In this document: positions 32,546 to 44,838 of the stretch, piece after piece
How the letters are laid out: every line of letters begins with the position of its first letter
How positions within the stretch are numbered: the stretch's first letter is position 1
Assembly: GCF_032854445.1 (NCBI RefSeq)
Contig: NC_088295.1
Span: forward strand, 17,225,490 to 17,289,489
DNA: 64,000 nt
Reading direction: 5' to 3'
From: Liolophura sinensis
Taxonomy: Eukaryota > Mollusca > Polyplacophora > Chitonida > Chitonidae
Program-made: the position numbers and the translations under genes
Notes under the pieces: generated by a model
The model's input: only the letters and a program-made list of their open reading frames with translations
Told to the model about the DNA's origin: nothing
Database searches by the model: none

Positions 32546-35500
32546 TGTTTTAAGTAGTCTATTTAGTGACTGTGAAAATAACCTCTGATGTTTAATTAAA
32601 TGTCACCTAACATCACTGCATTTGTTTTCCCCCTATTGTACTCAAGACATGGCTAGGCGACTTGTCAGCTGCTACTTTTTAAGTATTTAGAGTAAGTTAG
32701 AGTAAAACTGAGGTAAATGGATAAGAGGCCAAATTTTGCTGGTATTTACACCGTTTGCACAACTATAACACTGTCTTTCCTCCTCTACTTTTACTCTAAA
32801 TGATTATGTTTTAAATTCTTTTTGATCTTTTTGTGTTTTCTGTTTTAAAATATTGGTAACGACAATCAGTGAATGGTTATGAAAGCACTTGGCCGTTACA
32901 GGCATGCATGTATATCTTCACCGTTTCTATACTTATGTCTTCGAACAACTAGTTTGTGTAAACAGACATTCTTAGTGTATACATGCCCTAAATACTCAGT
33001 AGGAAGTAATGCTGGCATAGATACACACTTATACCTTAAATGCGTGCACGGTATTTATGACAGTGTCATGCTATGGTTAAAATGCACAAACCATACAGGT
33101 CGTTTCATGTTGCCTGTTTTCATGGTGACTTATCAAGTAATTAATGTGCCATTGTGGCGTGTCTTATTACTGGATTCAGGAAATACCATATCCTTTATGT
33201 AATTATGTTCCTTCAAACACTAAAAGGTCAGGTATGTGCCGTTTTGCCCATTTGTTGCGAACAGATGTATGTGATACTATTCATACTATTACAACAACAG
33301 AGTATAGCTGAGTTATTCAGAATAGCACACGACAGCTGTTTTTGCCGGAGGAATGGCAAGTTGTTCGGTTATAGCAGAACGTAGAATTCTCGAATCATAG
33401 CATACACGAACAGTAAATAAAAGTATAACTGATCGAGTTTTTGCCTCAGTGTAAGCTTTCAGTTCATCGTATTCACTTTGGCCTTCGGCATTGGTCCAGT
33501 GGGGGTGAATCACTGACCAACACCCAGGCAGTACGAAAACACTGGCATATCAGAATACCTTACTTTACTATGCTTAATACCATATCTTGCTACCATCAAC
33601 GGCTAAATTACCCTGTGACCAAAAGAATTCTCTGCTTCCAATGCATTAAGAACAGCTAACTCTTACTTGTAAACGTGACTGTGACACACTGAAAACACAC
33701 TGAAACTTATTGATATGCATTTTCAAATTCCACCAAAAATTCCATTTTGGCACCGAGATGCCTTCTCATGCCTCGTTGTCGATGTACTTTTTTGAGAAAT
33801 ATCATCTGAGTTCGGAGAAAATATTTTAACTTTGGTATCTTAAACATAAGGATCCATTCTGTCTGCAATCTTGTCTCACGTGGCCATGTCTGGCGAGATT
33901 ATAATGAGATATCCACAAAACTTTGTAAATCTTCTCAAGAAGGTTTTGTTTCTAATAACATCATTTTAGACCGGAAAGGCCTTCAGACACTACTAGTCCC
34001 TCTATGTGAGAGGGATTTATAATAGAGGGTGTATTTGGATAAGCTGTCTCGGATTTTGATTCACTAATACTCCAGCGTTTTCACTTTTCTTTCTGTGACT
34101 ACTTATTGTTCTTACAGTTAGACATACGATTGGCCTAAACATCTTTTTAATTTCGAAGACAATGTCTGGAAAGGTATAATTATCTTTTACTTTAGCTCCC
34201 ATAGTCAGTTATTTAATATTCAGTATCTTTGTCATTTTATCCAATTAGTCAGTAACATTAAGATCGCAAGAAATATAAATAACTGAATCTGTGTGTTCAT
34301 TGTGACATGACATTGGGCTGTCAATATTTTTCCTTTCATGTGAAATTCTTTAAAAAAGGTAAATTGTGTGCTGGGTCTAGTGCATCAATTACTGTATTTC
34401 TGCACATTCTTCCTGGTAGAGGCGAACGTAGGGTTAATACCCACCGTTACGCTAAACCGCTGGCCGAGTTCTGACTAACAATTTAAACTCCATGTCAAAC
34501 ATTATCCTAATTAAATCCACTTTTGCATCCGGCAGATGTGAAAAAATGACAACCTTGTCAGAAATCAATACTGTCTTTAGACTGCAGAGCCATGGAGGCT
34601 TTCCACTGCCGGGAAACGGCTTGTCATAGAGGGTAATGGTGGAGACAGAAATAAAACCTGTATACTCTGCGGACGTGGATACTTAGCCCGCATACGTAGG
34701 GAGAAGGGAGGGGAATCTCGGAACAGCTCAAGGGCGGATCATCTATGAACTTAAACATACCCCTAATAACACAGATAAAGAAATGCCCAGTCCCATTACA
34801 CACATCAGTGCAGACTTTGATCTAAGGTCAAAACGTTCCGAAAGTTTTGCGGGTGTGGAATCAAGGCAGATCAACGTATCAATAAATGATCGATTAGCCA
34901 TGAGCAGATGAACCAAACGATCAAACGATTCAAGCACAAAATACACCAATCACATGCACCGATGTGAAACTGTAACGTATGACACAAATACTTCTTATAC
35001 GCAGTAAATTATCAAAAGTTGTTACAGGGATACTGGTTGCTTATCATAACAAATCCCACACACAGGTCTCAGCCGCAAGCCAAGCGGACCTAAGGAATGG
35101 GGAATGGAATCAGAACATTCACGGCAGTAGTAGGCTGCATTTTCAATCTCCGTCCTCCACTATTAGGAAATTACAATCCCAGAATGCACCATTCCAGGTA
35201 CAAGGGAGACTACTCCGATGATGTCGCTAGTAGAATTATAAAAGACGAAGCATAAAAAATGAACACTGGCGTCAATATTTTGATTCGATTTTCCACTCTA
35301 AAGGAAGCCAGGAACGTTGTGTTTCGTGGAATTTGTTCCGATTACAGGTAGGAGGAAAATGCTGAGGACTTCGGGCGAAAAAGTATGCTTGATTTGAGTT
35401 AAGCAAGTTGTGTCTCTGTGGCTAAATATGGAAATACCATAGAAACCCTGAAAGTGCAGATAAGTGTCGCATATGTTTTGGTTGTGTGATATCACCACGT

Positions 35501-36226
35501 AGAATATTAAAGTGCTATTTAATGACGTTGAATCGACCTGGTGTATACACATCCAGGAGAAATGAAAATAAGTGTTACAGAACGCTCAAGAGGACTGTAT
35601 TGAGTGAATCACGCTAGATCGTTCATAGAACGTGTTGTTGCTGTAAGACGTGTTGTGTGTATATGTAAATATACTTGTAAATACCAAAGTATTGTTTTAT
35701 CACTATATGTATTACTGTTTTCTTCTTATATGTGAGCGTAAGGCAGTGTACCAGGGCTTGATTTAAGGTAGCTACTGCGTTTCCCAACAAGCCGCTTCTA
35801 CAAAAATATTTAGCTAACCGGATTTGTGTTTTTGAGCATCGCGTACGAGATTGTAAGGCAACTAAATTTTGTGTGACTTTCCGTTTTGCATTTAACCATT
35901 TTGTTGAATTACCCTTTCGGTAATTCCATTCAAGACCTAACAGAAAGGGACAGTCTCAATACTGTTATTAAAAAAAGAACTTAACAGTTAGAGTCAAACC
36001 AAATCCAGAAGCAAAAATATGCCAAATTGCAGGAATTTCACTGGCAACATTGTCTGTTTTTGTTTGAGTTAGTTATCATCTATAAACGCCTAAGGTAACA
36101 GTATATGACAGACACATATGACATGCACCGCGTGTATTGAAATAATTACACATACTGAGAAGTACTGTTATTAACCTACGTAACATTTAAATAGAAAAAC
36201 CAACACGTGTGCAAAAGTGGCAACTG

Positions 36227-36230
<4 letters not shown>
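32546..36230. other. no supported feature
   Basis: A minus-strand frame at 34017-34202 contains a short protein-like stretch before a donor-like ACTgtaaga, but there is no partner exon. Nothing else is seen. Confidence 0.4.

Positions 36231-36268
<38 letters not shown>
36231..36268. repeat. (AT)19 microsatellite
   Basis: An uninterrupted run of alternating A and T. Confidence 0.98.
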
Positions 36269-36270
<2 letters not shown>

Positions 36271-37429
36271 CTATCCATTGTACGTTTCACAGCGAAACAA
36301 GGGTCTTGAAGTCGGTCATAAGTCAATAATCTAGACCCAACTGTCACTGTAATCCTTCAAGCAAAGGCTTTCCATGTTAATTCTTGGCTCATCCGGACAG
36401 TGTATGAGCATGGAATAGACTGTTCACAGAGATAATTAAGGTAGTGAGAGGAATATCCTGTGTGCTGTCAGCAGCATCTCCTGATGATGTAATGCGATAC
36501 ACCAGTTGGGATACGAACCTGTCATAATCGAGGTCATTTGTGATGTAAATGTAGTGCATCCGGGCCTTTTCGGATTACGTCTGCATCAGTTGAATATTAG
36601 ACTGATAAGTAACTCATATTCTCTCTATCATTTGTTTATATTATGTTATGAAAGTCGGAAATTGTTGTGTGCAGAATTTTATTTAAATCAAAGGACAGCC
36701 GCTCTGTTTAACACAATGCATCCCCTAAATGTCAGAAATAAAGATTGTTTTTAAGAGTTACATGATAATGAAATATAGTTTCATTTCTCAGCTTTCCTGG
36801 GTTTTGGAGCGTTCAGTGCAGATCACCATTATCATATTTTAAGAGGAGTGGAAGCCATTGGGTGTTTTTGAAGCAGGGACATTTCTTGGTTAACCCTAGT
36901 CCTTAAGAATGGTGATTTTCTTACAGGGCTGTGCGATTCCCTGAGGATGTTACCTCGGCGTCATGTAAAATAAAACCAGATACCATGTTACATACTTAGC
37001 CGGACGACTTCCTTCAGGCGCCACCAGAGCAGGGTTAATATTACATGCCAGGTTAAGCTAGACGAACTAAACTACATACACCTGGCTGTGAGGCTTTCAC
37101 CAAGACTGGATATGTCAGCAACAAAATGTTCTCCTTCACGAGTCAACACATCGCCCTTTAATACGTCGTCCGTTGAAATTAAAGTGACGTTATCTTGCTA
37201 GGAACTTACCTAAAACGTCTGGACCGTCTTAATGGAATATCGTGGAACCATTGCCTATACCTTTAAACTCAAATTGTCGCGTACATGCCCTTTTATAATC
37301 CAGTTATGTGTTGCTACTAGTCTTGTTGGCGGTTTCTGCATCGAGATGAAAACTGTGGTTAACCATCACCGCAGTTAAATGTAATACGCCCTGGCCCGAC
37401 CATTTGCATTTATAGCCTCACTCCAGGGG
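36269..37429. other. no supported feature
   Basis: Nothing recognised. Confidence 0.5.
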
Positions 37430-37500
37430 CCAGGTTGTAGCTCAGTAAGGTGCCCGACTCTTCACCAGGACGCAAACAAGGTTCAATCTGCGAATTTGGA
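37430..37500 (+). repeat. tRNA-like SINE head remnant
   Basis: GTTGTAGCTCAGTAAGGTGC resembles a tRNA A-box region and GGTTCAATCTGC a B box, at roughly the right spacing. The arms do not form a clean cloverleaf and no CCA-end stem is present, so this is a SINE head or tRNA relic rather than a working tRNA gene. Confidence 0.35.
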
Positions 37501-37782
37501 AATTTTTTTAGATCCTCCATTAGTCACCATTGGTAGGGGATTTGTTGAAAAAAGTCCATTATGTTTCATGGATTTCCATTCAAACAGAGTACATATTTAA
37601 AAACATACGTGAATTTCAACCCGTCCACATTATAACTAGTCATACAGCGTTAAACAGAATACTTTGTTTTCATTGGACAACATCCGTCGCGTGAGAGGTG
37701 TATATTTCCCAATCCAACAGTTGATATGATATGTGCGTCAGTTGACTAGGTTAACCCCTTTGTTCGGCTGTCAAAATGTGCC

Positions 37783-38028
37783 AGCCGTGCACAGTTGGTT
37801 AGTGCTCTAGCGCAGCGTAATGACCCAGAAGCCTGTCACAATGCGGTCGCTATGAGTTCAAGTCCAGATCATGCTGGCTGCCTCTCCGGATGTACGTGGG
37901 AAGGCCTACCAGCAACCTGCAGGTGGCAGTGGGTTTCCCCCAGGCTGTGCCCGGTTTTCTCTCACCATAATGTGGACGCCGTCGTATAAATACGGCGTAA
38001 AACACCAATAAAATAAATAAATAAATTG
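37783..38028 (+). mobile_element. SINE family A, near full length
   Basis: The tRNA-like head is CACAGTTGGTTAGTGCTC and GAGTTCAAGTCCAGATC. The body has GTGGGTTTCCCCCAGGCTG, CCCGGTTTTCTCTCACCATA and GCCGTCGTATAAATACGGCG. The tail is AAAACACCAATAAAATAAAT. It is the most complete of the four copies in the window with the one at 53985. Confidence 0.9.
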
Positions 38029-38604
38029 TTCTGTTAGCATGTCGTATACTGGGCTACATCGAATGATGCAACTACTGCCTTGACGGACATTCAGTTGTAC
38101 GCAATGACTGTTAGAGGACTATCAGAATAGCGAATCACGAAAAATGTTCAGTTAGTGCTGCTTTTGCGAATTACCCCGTACTTCGTGAATGTCGCCGCGT
38201 TTAAAGGGTACTCATACGAATGTTTCCATGCATCATACTGATCACAAGTCAGAGAAAAAATCGTCGACATTTACAGATCGTGCAAGCAAAGAGTATATGT
38301 TAGATATCCAACGGAAATGTATCTAACTAGGAAATGACAGAAATTGCTCTGATACTGTTTTTATTTGGAAAATTCAACGTTGTGCTATTGCTACACAGAA
38401 TTCAGTGTTGGACATATTCCAGTTAGGCCAAATTAAATAGGTGATGGTAGTTTTCTCGCTTATAGTAATGACCAGCTATAATTTTTGGCAACACAGCGAA
38501 GATACGTATATAAATCATATCGCCTGATCTTTATCTTTCAGAAGTTTACATATTATGGCTTACCGATCTCTGAAAAGTTCTCATACAAAAAGTTATGACT
38601 GTAC
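38029..38604. other. no supported feature
   Basis: Nothing recognised before the poly(A) region of the minus-strand gene. Confidence 0.5.
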
Positions 38605-38620
38605 ACGTTTGGTATATCAC

Positions 38621-38626
38621 TTTATT
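38621..38626 (-). promoter_or_regulatory. poly(A) signal of minus-strand gene
   Basis: AATAAA on the minus strand, 172 bp after the stop codon at 38798-38800. This distance suits the 3' UTR of the two-exon gene end upstream. Confidence 0.55.
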
Positions 38627-38797
38627 GATGATTCTTGGATGATGAGGTAACACTTGTATCGCTGAGATATGTGTCTTGGAAAAACAACAGTCAATTGCAA
38701 ATGAGAGTAAAACAACCGTCATAACTCCCCAAAACATCTAACTAGGACATACAGGCATATATACATGGAGAGAGGAGAAAGTCTAGAAAATTGTATC

Positions 38798-39517
38798 TTA
38801 TTTCCTTCCTTGTTCCTTGACCCATTCAGGAAGTTGACTGTTAATGTATATTTCTAGCGATAAATCACAAACGCTCTCAGTCAGCAAAGCATCTGGTTCC
38901 GAACCTTCCTTCTTTAACACAGATCTTTCAAAGAATCCGTCGGAGATTGGCCACCGATGGAGAGCCTCCAGCCATGTGTAATCTGCCTTGAACTTACAAG
39001 AATGAAGACCATCTTTATATCATGAACATACAACTTCATCTCTTTTTTTCTTATGATACCACCGGTTGAGTAATGCGGGAAAAAACGCATAAATTCAAAT
39101 TAAAAGTGTATGAACCGGTTTCAGAAAGCACCTAGCTTTGCTAATGTCAGAAGTGCTTAATGAATAATGTATGTGCTATTTGGTACATTACCATTACTTG
39201 ATGGACCTCATCGGAGAGAGTGGAAATGCTGGAGATACATCGATGATATAGGGTAACGCTTTCCCCGTTGTCTAATTCTATATGGCACCAGATGGATGAG
39301 ATTTTTCGGATGAGTGGGATGTTACTATTTATATTTCAAGCTTGCAAACGGCGGTTGTTATTTACGATTACCATTAACTTCAGCGGAAAGAGAAAACCTT
39401 CATCAGACTGAATATACAGAATGGACCGAAGATTAGAAAGAAGCCTTGGGTCCTCAACATCATCCATCATTCCACTTCCATGAGAACTGGACTTAATCCG
39501 CGTTAAATAATCATAAC
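38798..39517 (-). CDS. 3' end of an unrecognised gene, two exons
   Basis: Exon one (minus strand, 39517 to 39372, 146 bp) follows a strong acceptor, ttgttttcttttcag, and ends TTAATG before gtaatc. It encodes 48 residues including YLTRIKSSSHGSGMMDDVED and LSNLRSILYIQSDEGFLF. After a 379-bp intron, exon two (38992 to 38798) follows cattcttgtaag in the same phase. It encodes 64 residues (FKADYTWLEALHRWPISDGF, then SVCDLSLEIYINSQLPEWVK) and then TAA. A poly(A) signal follows 172 bp later. Clean reading frames, matching phase, stop and poly(A) signal together support a real gene end. Earlier exons, toward 40000 and beyond, were not found with confidence. I cannot name the protein; it looks soluble. 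Confidence 0.55.
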
Positions 39518-40971
39518 CTGAAAAGAAAACAATGTAAAACTCTAGCCATCTGAAGAAACTCTCAAGTGTACACATGCTGAAGGCAATCTTCAAGGAAATA
39601 TTCATTGAGCAGTACTTTTGATAATATCCCCGCGCTACATTCAAGACGCTTCAGCCATCCTTTCCCAGAAATCCAATTAAGGCAATGCTGTAAACTAGTC
39701 TTGGTTTTGAGTTGTGGCTTGAAGTGGAAACGTGCTACTCGTGTTGTTTATCAGAAGTCTCCATGGAGTCATGCCTTAGAGAAAGCTTGGTATATCAAGA
39801 TCATGTTAGATTAACCAAGGACTTTGTTACATATTTAACCAGGGGATCACCTTCCGGCTAAGTATTTGTACACGGACAGGAAGCTGTTGTGATTTATCTT
39901 AGTCCGAGGATAGAAGACAATCTGTGATGCAAACAGCAGGATAAATCGTCACATGTGCCTCGTTTCCGGTAGAAAGAAAAAGAAAATGAAATTTAACCCA
40001 AGCACTTTGTTTTTCTTTCGCTGAATGAAGACGAAGAATTTTTCGATTTCTTCTTCCATGTAGTCTAGCTATTTGAGAACCGAGCGATACCAACATACAG
40101 ACCTATGCCTAAGCGTCTGTGATACAAGTATTCAGATGATGGAGAATGTGATGGTGGTAGTGATAAACAGCTAGACTCGTGATTAGTACCAAAAAATGGT
40201 TGTATGTATTATATACGAGAAGGATATTAAGAATACTGCTCGTGGAAAAAGAATAATGCTCTAAAAGGCGACATGGAATTCCAAATGTCCAGTCGCCATT
40301 GAAGGGAATTCAATCTGTGGCACAATGACATCGATAGGCATAGCACTTAGCTGTACCGATATTGCATAAAACTTTAATGATTTCTGTGATGTAACAATTG
40401 AATGATCAGAAGATGGAAAAGTAAATACATTCACTATTTGCTGTTTTGTATACAAATAAAAGCATCTTTGAAACGTGATATATAGAACAAACGTGTGAAT
40501 TTGTGCAGCTGTTGTACAGATAATGTCCTGTCTAAAGCGCCGAAGGCTATACCGTGGAGGTGCAGACTTGCAAGCATGAGATTACTTGATCATAATGTAG
40601 ATCATTATACATGTCCAGGGGCGTCTCTATCTATGAGGTATCATGTCAAACCTATGTCAGACTGTGGAGGTTTCTCCACAGCACGTTTCCTGTATGAATG
40701 TGGCTGCATGATATCAGCCTAATTTATTTTATTTTATGTAGGCCTTAAATTATTTGAGGATTTTTCGAAAATGGTTTTTTTTCTAACTGTGCTTAATTTA
40801 CTATTGAGCATTGGTACACCCATGTTTGTTACTGTGCACATTCTGATCTGAATGCATGATTAAAACCAAAGAAAGCTCTTTTTTGGGCCTGGGTTTAATA
40901 TAAACACAGTAGTAACTATTTCAGTACATTTGTAAAATAACAGTACTTTCTGTTGATTAAAACAAGCAAAA
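39518..40971. other. region upstream of minus-strand gene end
   Basis: Earlier exons of the gene ending at 38798 should lie on the minus strand here or beyond. Candidates at about 40075-40000 (including MEEEIEKFFVFIQRKKNKVL) and 40455-40261 read like protein, but their ends do not give the intron phase required, so neither is called. Confidence 0.3.
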
Positions 40972-41090
40972 TAACTCCGAAGAAACTCATTTTGACCACC
41001 CCAATATTTCGACTTTAATTTTGTCATCCTCAGGACAATTGACTTAAAATCGAAATACTGGGATCGTCAAAATGAATTTCTTCGGAGTTA
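40972..41090. mobile_element. 119-bp palindromic MITE-like element
   Basis: The left arm TAACTCCGAAGAAACTCATT continues through TTGACC, CCCAATATTTCGA and TTTAA. The right arm is its near-exact reverse complement, ending TTCTTCGGAGTTA at 41090. Arms of about 50 bp differ at only a few sites around a short centre containing CATCCTCAGGACAATTG. Confidence 0.85.
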
Positions 41091-42530
41091 CGTTACGTAT
41101 TTGTTATGATAAGCTGTTCAGTCGATCAACTAGATTGTGTTGATTTTGTCCATCACAATTATAATCTTTGCAACTCTATCCCATATTAATCTGGCCCTAC
41201 AACCTTTGTAGCGGATAAATAATGTAATTCAGTAGTAATATTAATATGTACCAAATGAAATATAAAGTACGGTATCAAACATTTCACAACAGAGCAACAA
41301 TCATAGGGAGGACTGTTTAGGTCATGTAAGTCATTATGGCACAGACGAAACTGTTGGTGCGCACATGTCTGAAGAACAACCTGAATGTATATAACTCTTT
41401 CTGACAAAGAAAGACACCTGATAAGGTGCTATATTCAATCAATAACGAATATTGTGCCAGCACCTTATTCGTTATTCGGATAATAAAAAACGAATCTGGT
41501 GCTAACTTTCTATCGCCCTTAGCGATGACTTATTAACTTGTGAAGTTAACAGCTAATCAGGTAGCGACTTAAATTACTATGAAGGCTATAAGAAGAGATG
41601 GAATTGTCCTATTTTGTAAATTGGTGGCTATCCATTTCTACAAACATGGAAAGAGTATTATTCACAATGGTGCAGAACTGAGCTTAAAGAAGTATGAGTA
41701 GCACGTTAGTGTAGTTCCATTTGGAGGTGTGTCTACATCTTGGGCTGTTAACTACTTTGCTTATAACTAGAAGGAGAATTTGCTAACCGAGCGCTTGATA
41801 ACGTCTAAGCATGGTTTAGGCCACTAGTTAGGAAATAAATATGAAAAATGAGCACTACTGAAAATTCAAGAAAATTCTTTTTCTATATATAATCTAAATT
41901 TTTGTGGTGAAATGTATAATTGTGAAAAAAATATACTCATTGATTTGCCTCATAGGGAAGTATTGTATGACGAAAAACTTCTGTGCCCACTTATACATAC
42001 ATCATTTTTGCTTCGCCGTTTATGGCTCTTATACTGTAGATTACTTAGCTACCTTGGTAATTTGACGAAGGGACAGAAAATCCAGTTGATTTGTATTGTC
42101 TCAACCAGTGAGAAGGGTAGTGATTCGGCATGCAGGATGTAAACCCGTCAGGCCCGTCCATGCCTAGCGGTTAAGCTATCAGTTTCCACCTGGACGAGAT
42201 GTTTTATTGCGTAAATATGGTTTCCTTTGTACTTCATTCACGTCATCATCCCAGCAACCGTACCAATATTTCCTTCATCAAAACCAGCATCAACAGCCGA
42301 CCAGCTACGGGCCTAATAAAATATGAGACTGGCATAGGTGATTGATGAGTTGTGTTCTACATGCAGAATCCAGCCCGCTCATACAACCACCTGCACTGCA
42401 CCACTACTTACTCTATCGTGAATTAACAATTTATGAAGTTGTGTATTGCATTCGACAATCGATGTTACATGAAATTTTACATAAATATGCATCTGTATGG
42501 TGGTTTGTTAATTTGTGCATTTGACCTGCA
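41091..42530. other. no supported feature
   Basis: Nothing recognised. A GCGGTTAAGCTATCAGTTTC string near 42165 resembles an A box but has no B box partner. Confidence 0.45.
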
Positions 42531-42570
42531 CTGGACTATTGATCCACTGAATGGGGGATCAACAGTCCAG
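42531..42570. repeat. hairpin with 15-bp arms
   Basis: CTGGACTATTGATCC (42531-42545) pairs with GGATCAACAGTCCAG (42556-42570) with one mismatch, around a 10-base loop. Confidence 0.85.
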
Positions 42571-43529
42571 ATCAGATGACAATTTCATAAAAGAGTGGCT
42601 TTTTCCTTAGGCATGCTGTGTTAAGCGTCCACGAAATTTGTGGACTAAATTATGTGGGGCAGGTAAATATATGTTTGGTACTTAGTTGCCATTAGCCCTG
42701 TCAGGAATTCAGTTATCGTTCACTCGACTGCGGCTTTAAGTCTGGATGTATGTCAGATGCATGGTGAGCTGTGGAGATTATTACCGAGCCCTGCTATGTT
42801 TTTATTATGAGTATACCATCGTTAAACTGCAGACATATTTGGAAAACGATGCCTACCACCAGCCAGACAAATCAATAAGATAATATAGGACGGTCTCGTG
42901 TTCATATCCCGCAATCAATGCACAATGGATGTATGCACCATGACAGTAAACGTATATGCATAGAGACCGTTGAAAACCCGGCACCATTAGAGAGAAAGCA
43001 TTTTTTTATCCTAGAAGCAACCAGCGGATAGAAGCAGGCCACATCAGGGTTAATTTCCGGATAGTAGATATATGCTGCGGGTGAATCAGCCAGGATATTG
43101 TGAAGCTAATCCATAAATCTACCATTGCGCAAAAATAGCCCGCTAAAAACAAATGGGAAGCTCATCAAACGTCAAGAATCTGGAAAACACGAGTATTCAA
43201 GTGCAAATGGGCACACACTAGAAAAACAGACGAAGCGCATTATAAAGCGACACTACCAACCGCCGTTTGCGCAACAATATTTCTCAAGAAGGATTTTTTG
43301 CTATATATACAAAGGTGTATAGCGTTGAAAATGCTTTAGAAATAACACCGAGTAATTTAGCATAGGCTAGCAGCTTGAATGAATAAAAAGTTTTGTTATT
43401 TGTAATTGTAAACGAACCATTGTCGCTGATTTGTGAGGATGTGTGAGAAAAACGTTGGGAATATAGGCAGAATCATTGTAGACGTGTGAAAATTCACTGG
43501 GAACGTGTGAAAGAAAGCGGATATGTGGA
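42571..43529. other. no supported feature
   Basis: Nothing recognised. Confidence 0.5.
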
Positions 43530-43835
43530 TAAATCCATGGTGAGTCACCGACAATGTCTGCCGTATACCTGAAATGTGTGATGAATCATCGACAATGTCT
43601 GCGGTATACCTGAAATGTGTGATGAATCATCGACAATGTCTGCGGTATAACCGGGATGTGTGGTGAATCACCGACATTGTCTGCGATATTCCAGGATGTG
43701 TGATGAATTATCGACAATGTCTTAGGTATCCGCAGGGTGTGTGATGAATCATCCACATTGTCTGCAATATCCCCAGGGTGTGTAATAAATCATTGACAAT
43801 GTCTTAGGTATGCCCAGAATGCGTGATGAACCACA
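43530..43835. repeat. 41-bp minisatellite, about 7 copies
   Basis: Unit GTGTGATGAATCATCGACAA followed by TGTCTGCGGTATACCTGAAAT. The second and third copies start at 43576 and 43617. Copies diverge toward both ends, and variants with TCTTAGGTAT alternate with TCTGCGGTAT in the 3' half, hinting at two-unit duplication. Confidence 0.95.
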
Positions 43836-44418
43836 TGTTCGTAAGAAACACTCAACAGAAAATTTGAACACGTTTTGTCTCTTGATGGAATAAACAATTT
43901 ATATGATTAGAGGACCTACTAAATTCAATATCTAAACCAGAAATCTGTTCTGCCGGCTTTTCAAAAACTACATAAGATTCACAAGTGTTCCACCTATAAA
44001 ATAGATTTACACAATCGTATAAGTGAAAAATCAAGAGGAATCAGATGAATAAATAAAACCAATATAAACCATACATCTGATAAATAACAGATCTTTGCGT
44101 CAAACTGTCATTACCGACGATATCGTTCAAGTGGGAAGAGAGCATTATTGCCTAAAATAGGAGAATAGCGAGGACGTATCCAGTCGATGCTAGGGATAAA
44201 CCACCAGAAGATATACACATCCTCTAAGACAGTGTCCTACTTCAACAACAACGGGCTGGCGTGGACGTGTTCCGGTGACGCTAAGCTGACCCACGGCCTC
44301 AGAGCCCTATTAAGTTTCCATAAGTGACAATGTTAACACTGAGTGCTGTAACTCAGTCTCAAACATTGCGTGGTCAACATTGCCCAGCCTGTGAGAAAGC
44401 AACCATAAAAATGTTGAT
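43836..44418. other. no supported feature
   Basis: Nothing recognised. Confidence 0.5.
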
Positions 44419-44776
44419 GAACACTCGGTGGCCTAATGGTGAGAGCGTCCGCCTCGAAATCGGAAGACCCGGGATAAAACCTGGGTCAGGTCATACCAAA
44501 CTTTAAAAATGGTACTTGTCGCTGCCTCGCTTGGCGCTCAGCACTGAGAGGTTAGAGTAAGGAAACAGGGCTGGTTGGCCCGGTGTCAGTATAACGTGAC
44601 TGGGTGAGGTGTCATGTCTGGTGTCTTCGGCATGATTCTCCAGTGACGGGAGTACATTGGCGCCATGGATTCGCCCTGCCACAAGAAGACATAATATATG
44701 CACACACACCTAATGGCTCCTCGTCGTCATATGACTGAAACATTGCTAAGTACGACGTTCAAACCCCAAACGTACA
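44419..44776 (+). mobile_element. tRNA-headed SINE, same family as 22230-22978
   Basis: The head is CGGTGGCCTAATGGTGAGAG (A box) and GGGATAAAACCTGGGTCAGG (B box). The body is GCCTCGCTTGGCGCTCAGCA and GGTGTCAGTATAACGTGACT. The tail is AGTACGACGTTCAAACCCCA. It is the best preserved of the three copies and can serve as the reference. Confidence 0.88.
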
Positions 44777-44823
44777 CAAAAATTTTGACATAGGCTGACA
44801 ATCAAAATCTCGACATTTTCATG

Positions 44824-44838
44824 CCAGTAGGGGGCGCC
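44824..44838 (+). promoter_or_regulatory. isolated CTCF-like motif
   Basis: CCAGTAGGGGGCGCC fits the CTCF core consensus CCASYAGRKGGCRS at every position. It lies 48 bp after the SINE end and outside the satellite family. Binding is unproven; a single 14-base degenerate match can occur by chance. Confidence 0.35.

Noticed and set aside
34017-34202. Minus-strand frame with a donor-like gtaagaac
   Set aside because: Only about 29 codons precede the donor and the upstream acceptor is weak.
37430-37500. Functional tRNA gene
   Set aside because: A- and B-box-like strings are present but acceptor and anticodon arms do not pair. A SINE head relic fits better.
40261-40455. Minus-strand frame as an earlier exon of the gene ending at 38798
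   Set aside because: An acceptor-like tatacaaaacag is present, but no donor gives the one spare base that the exon at 39517 requires.
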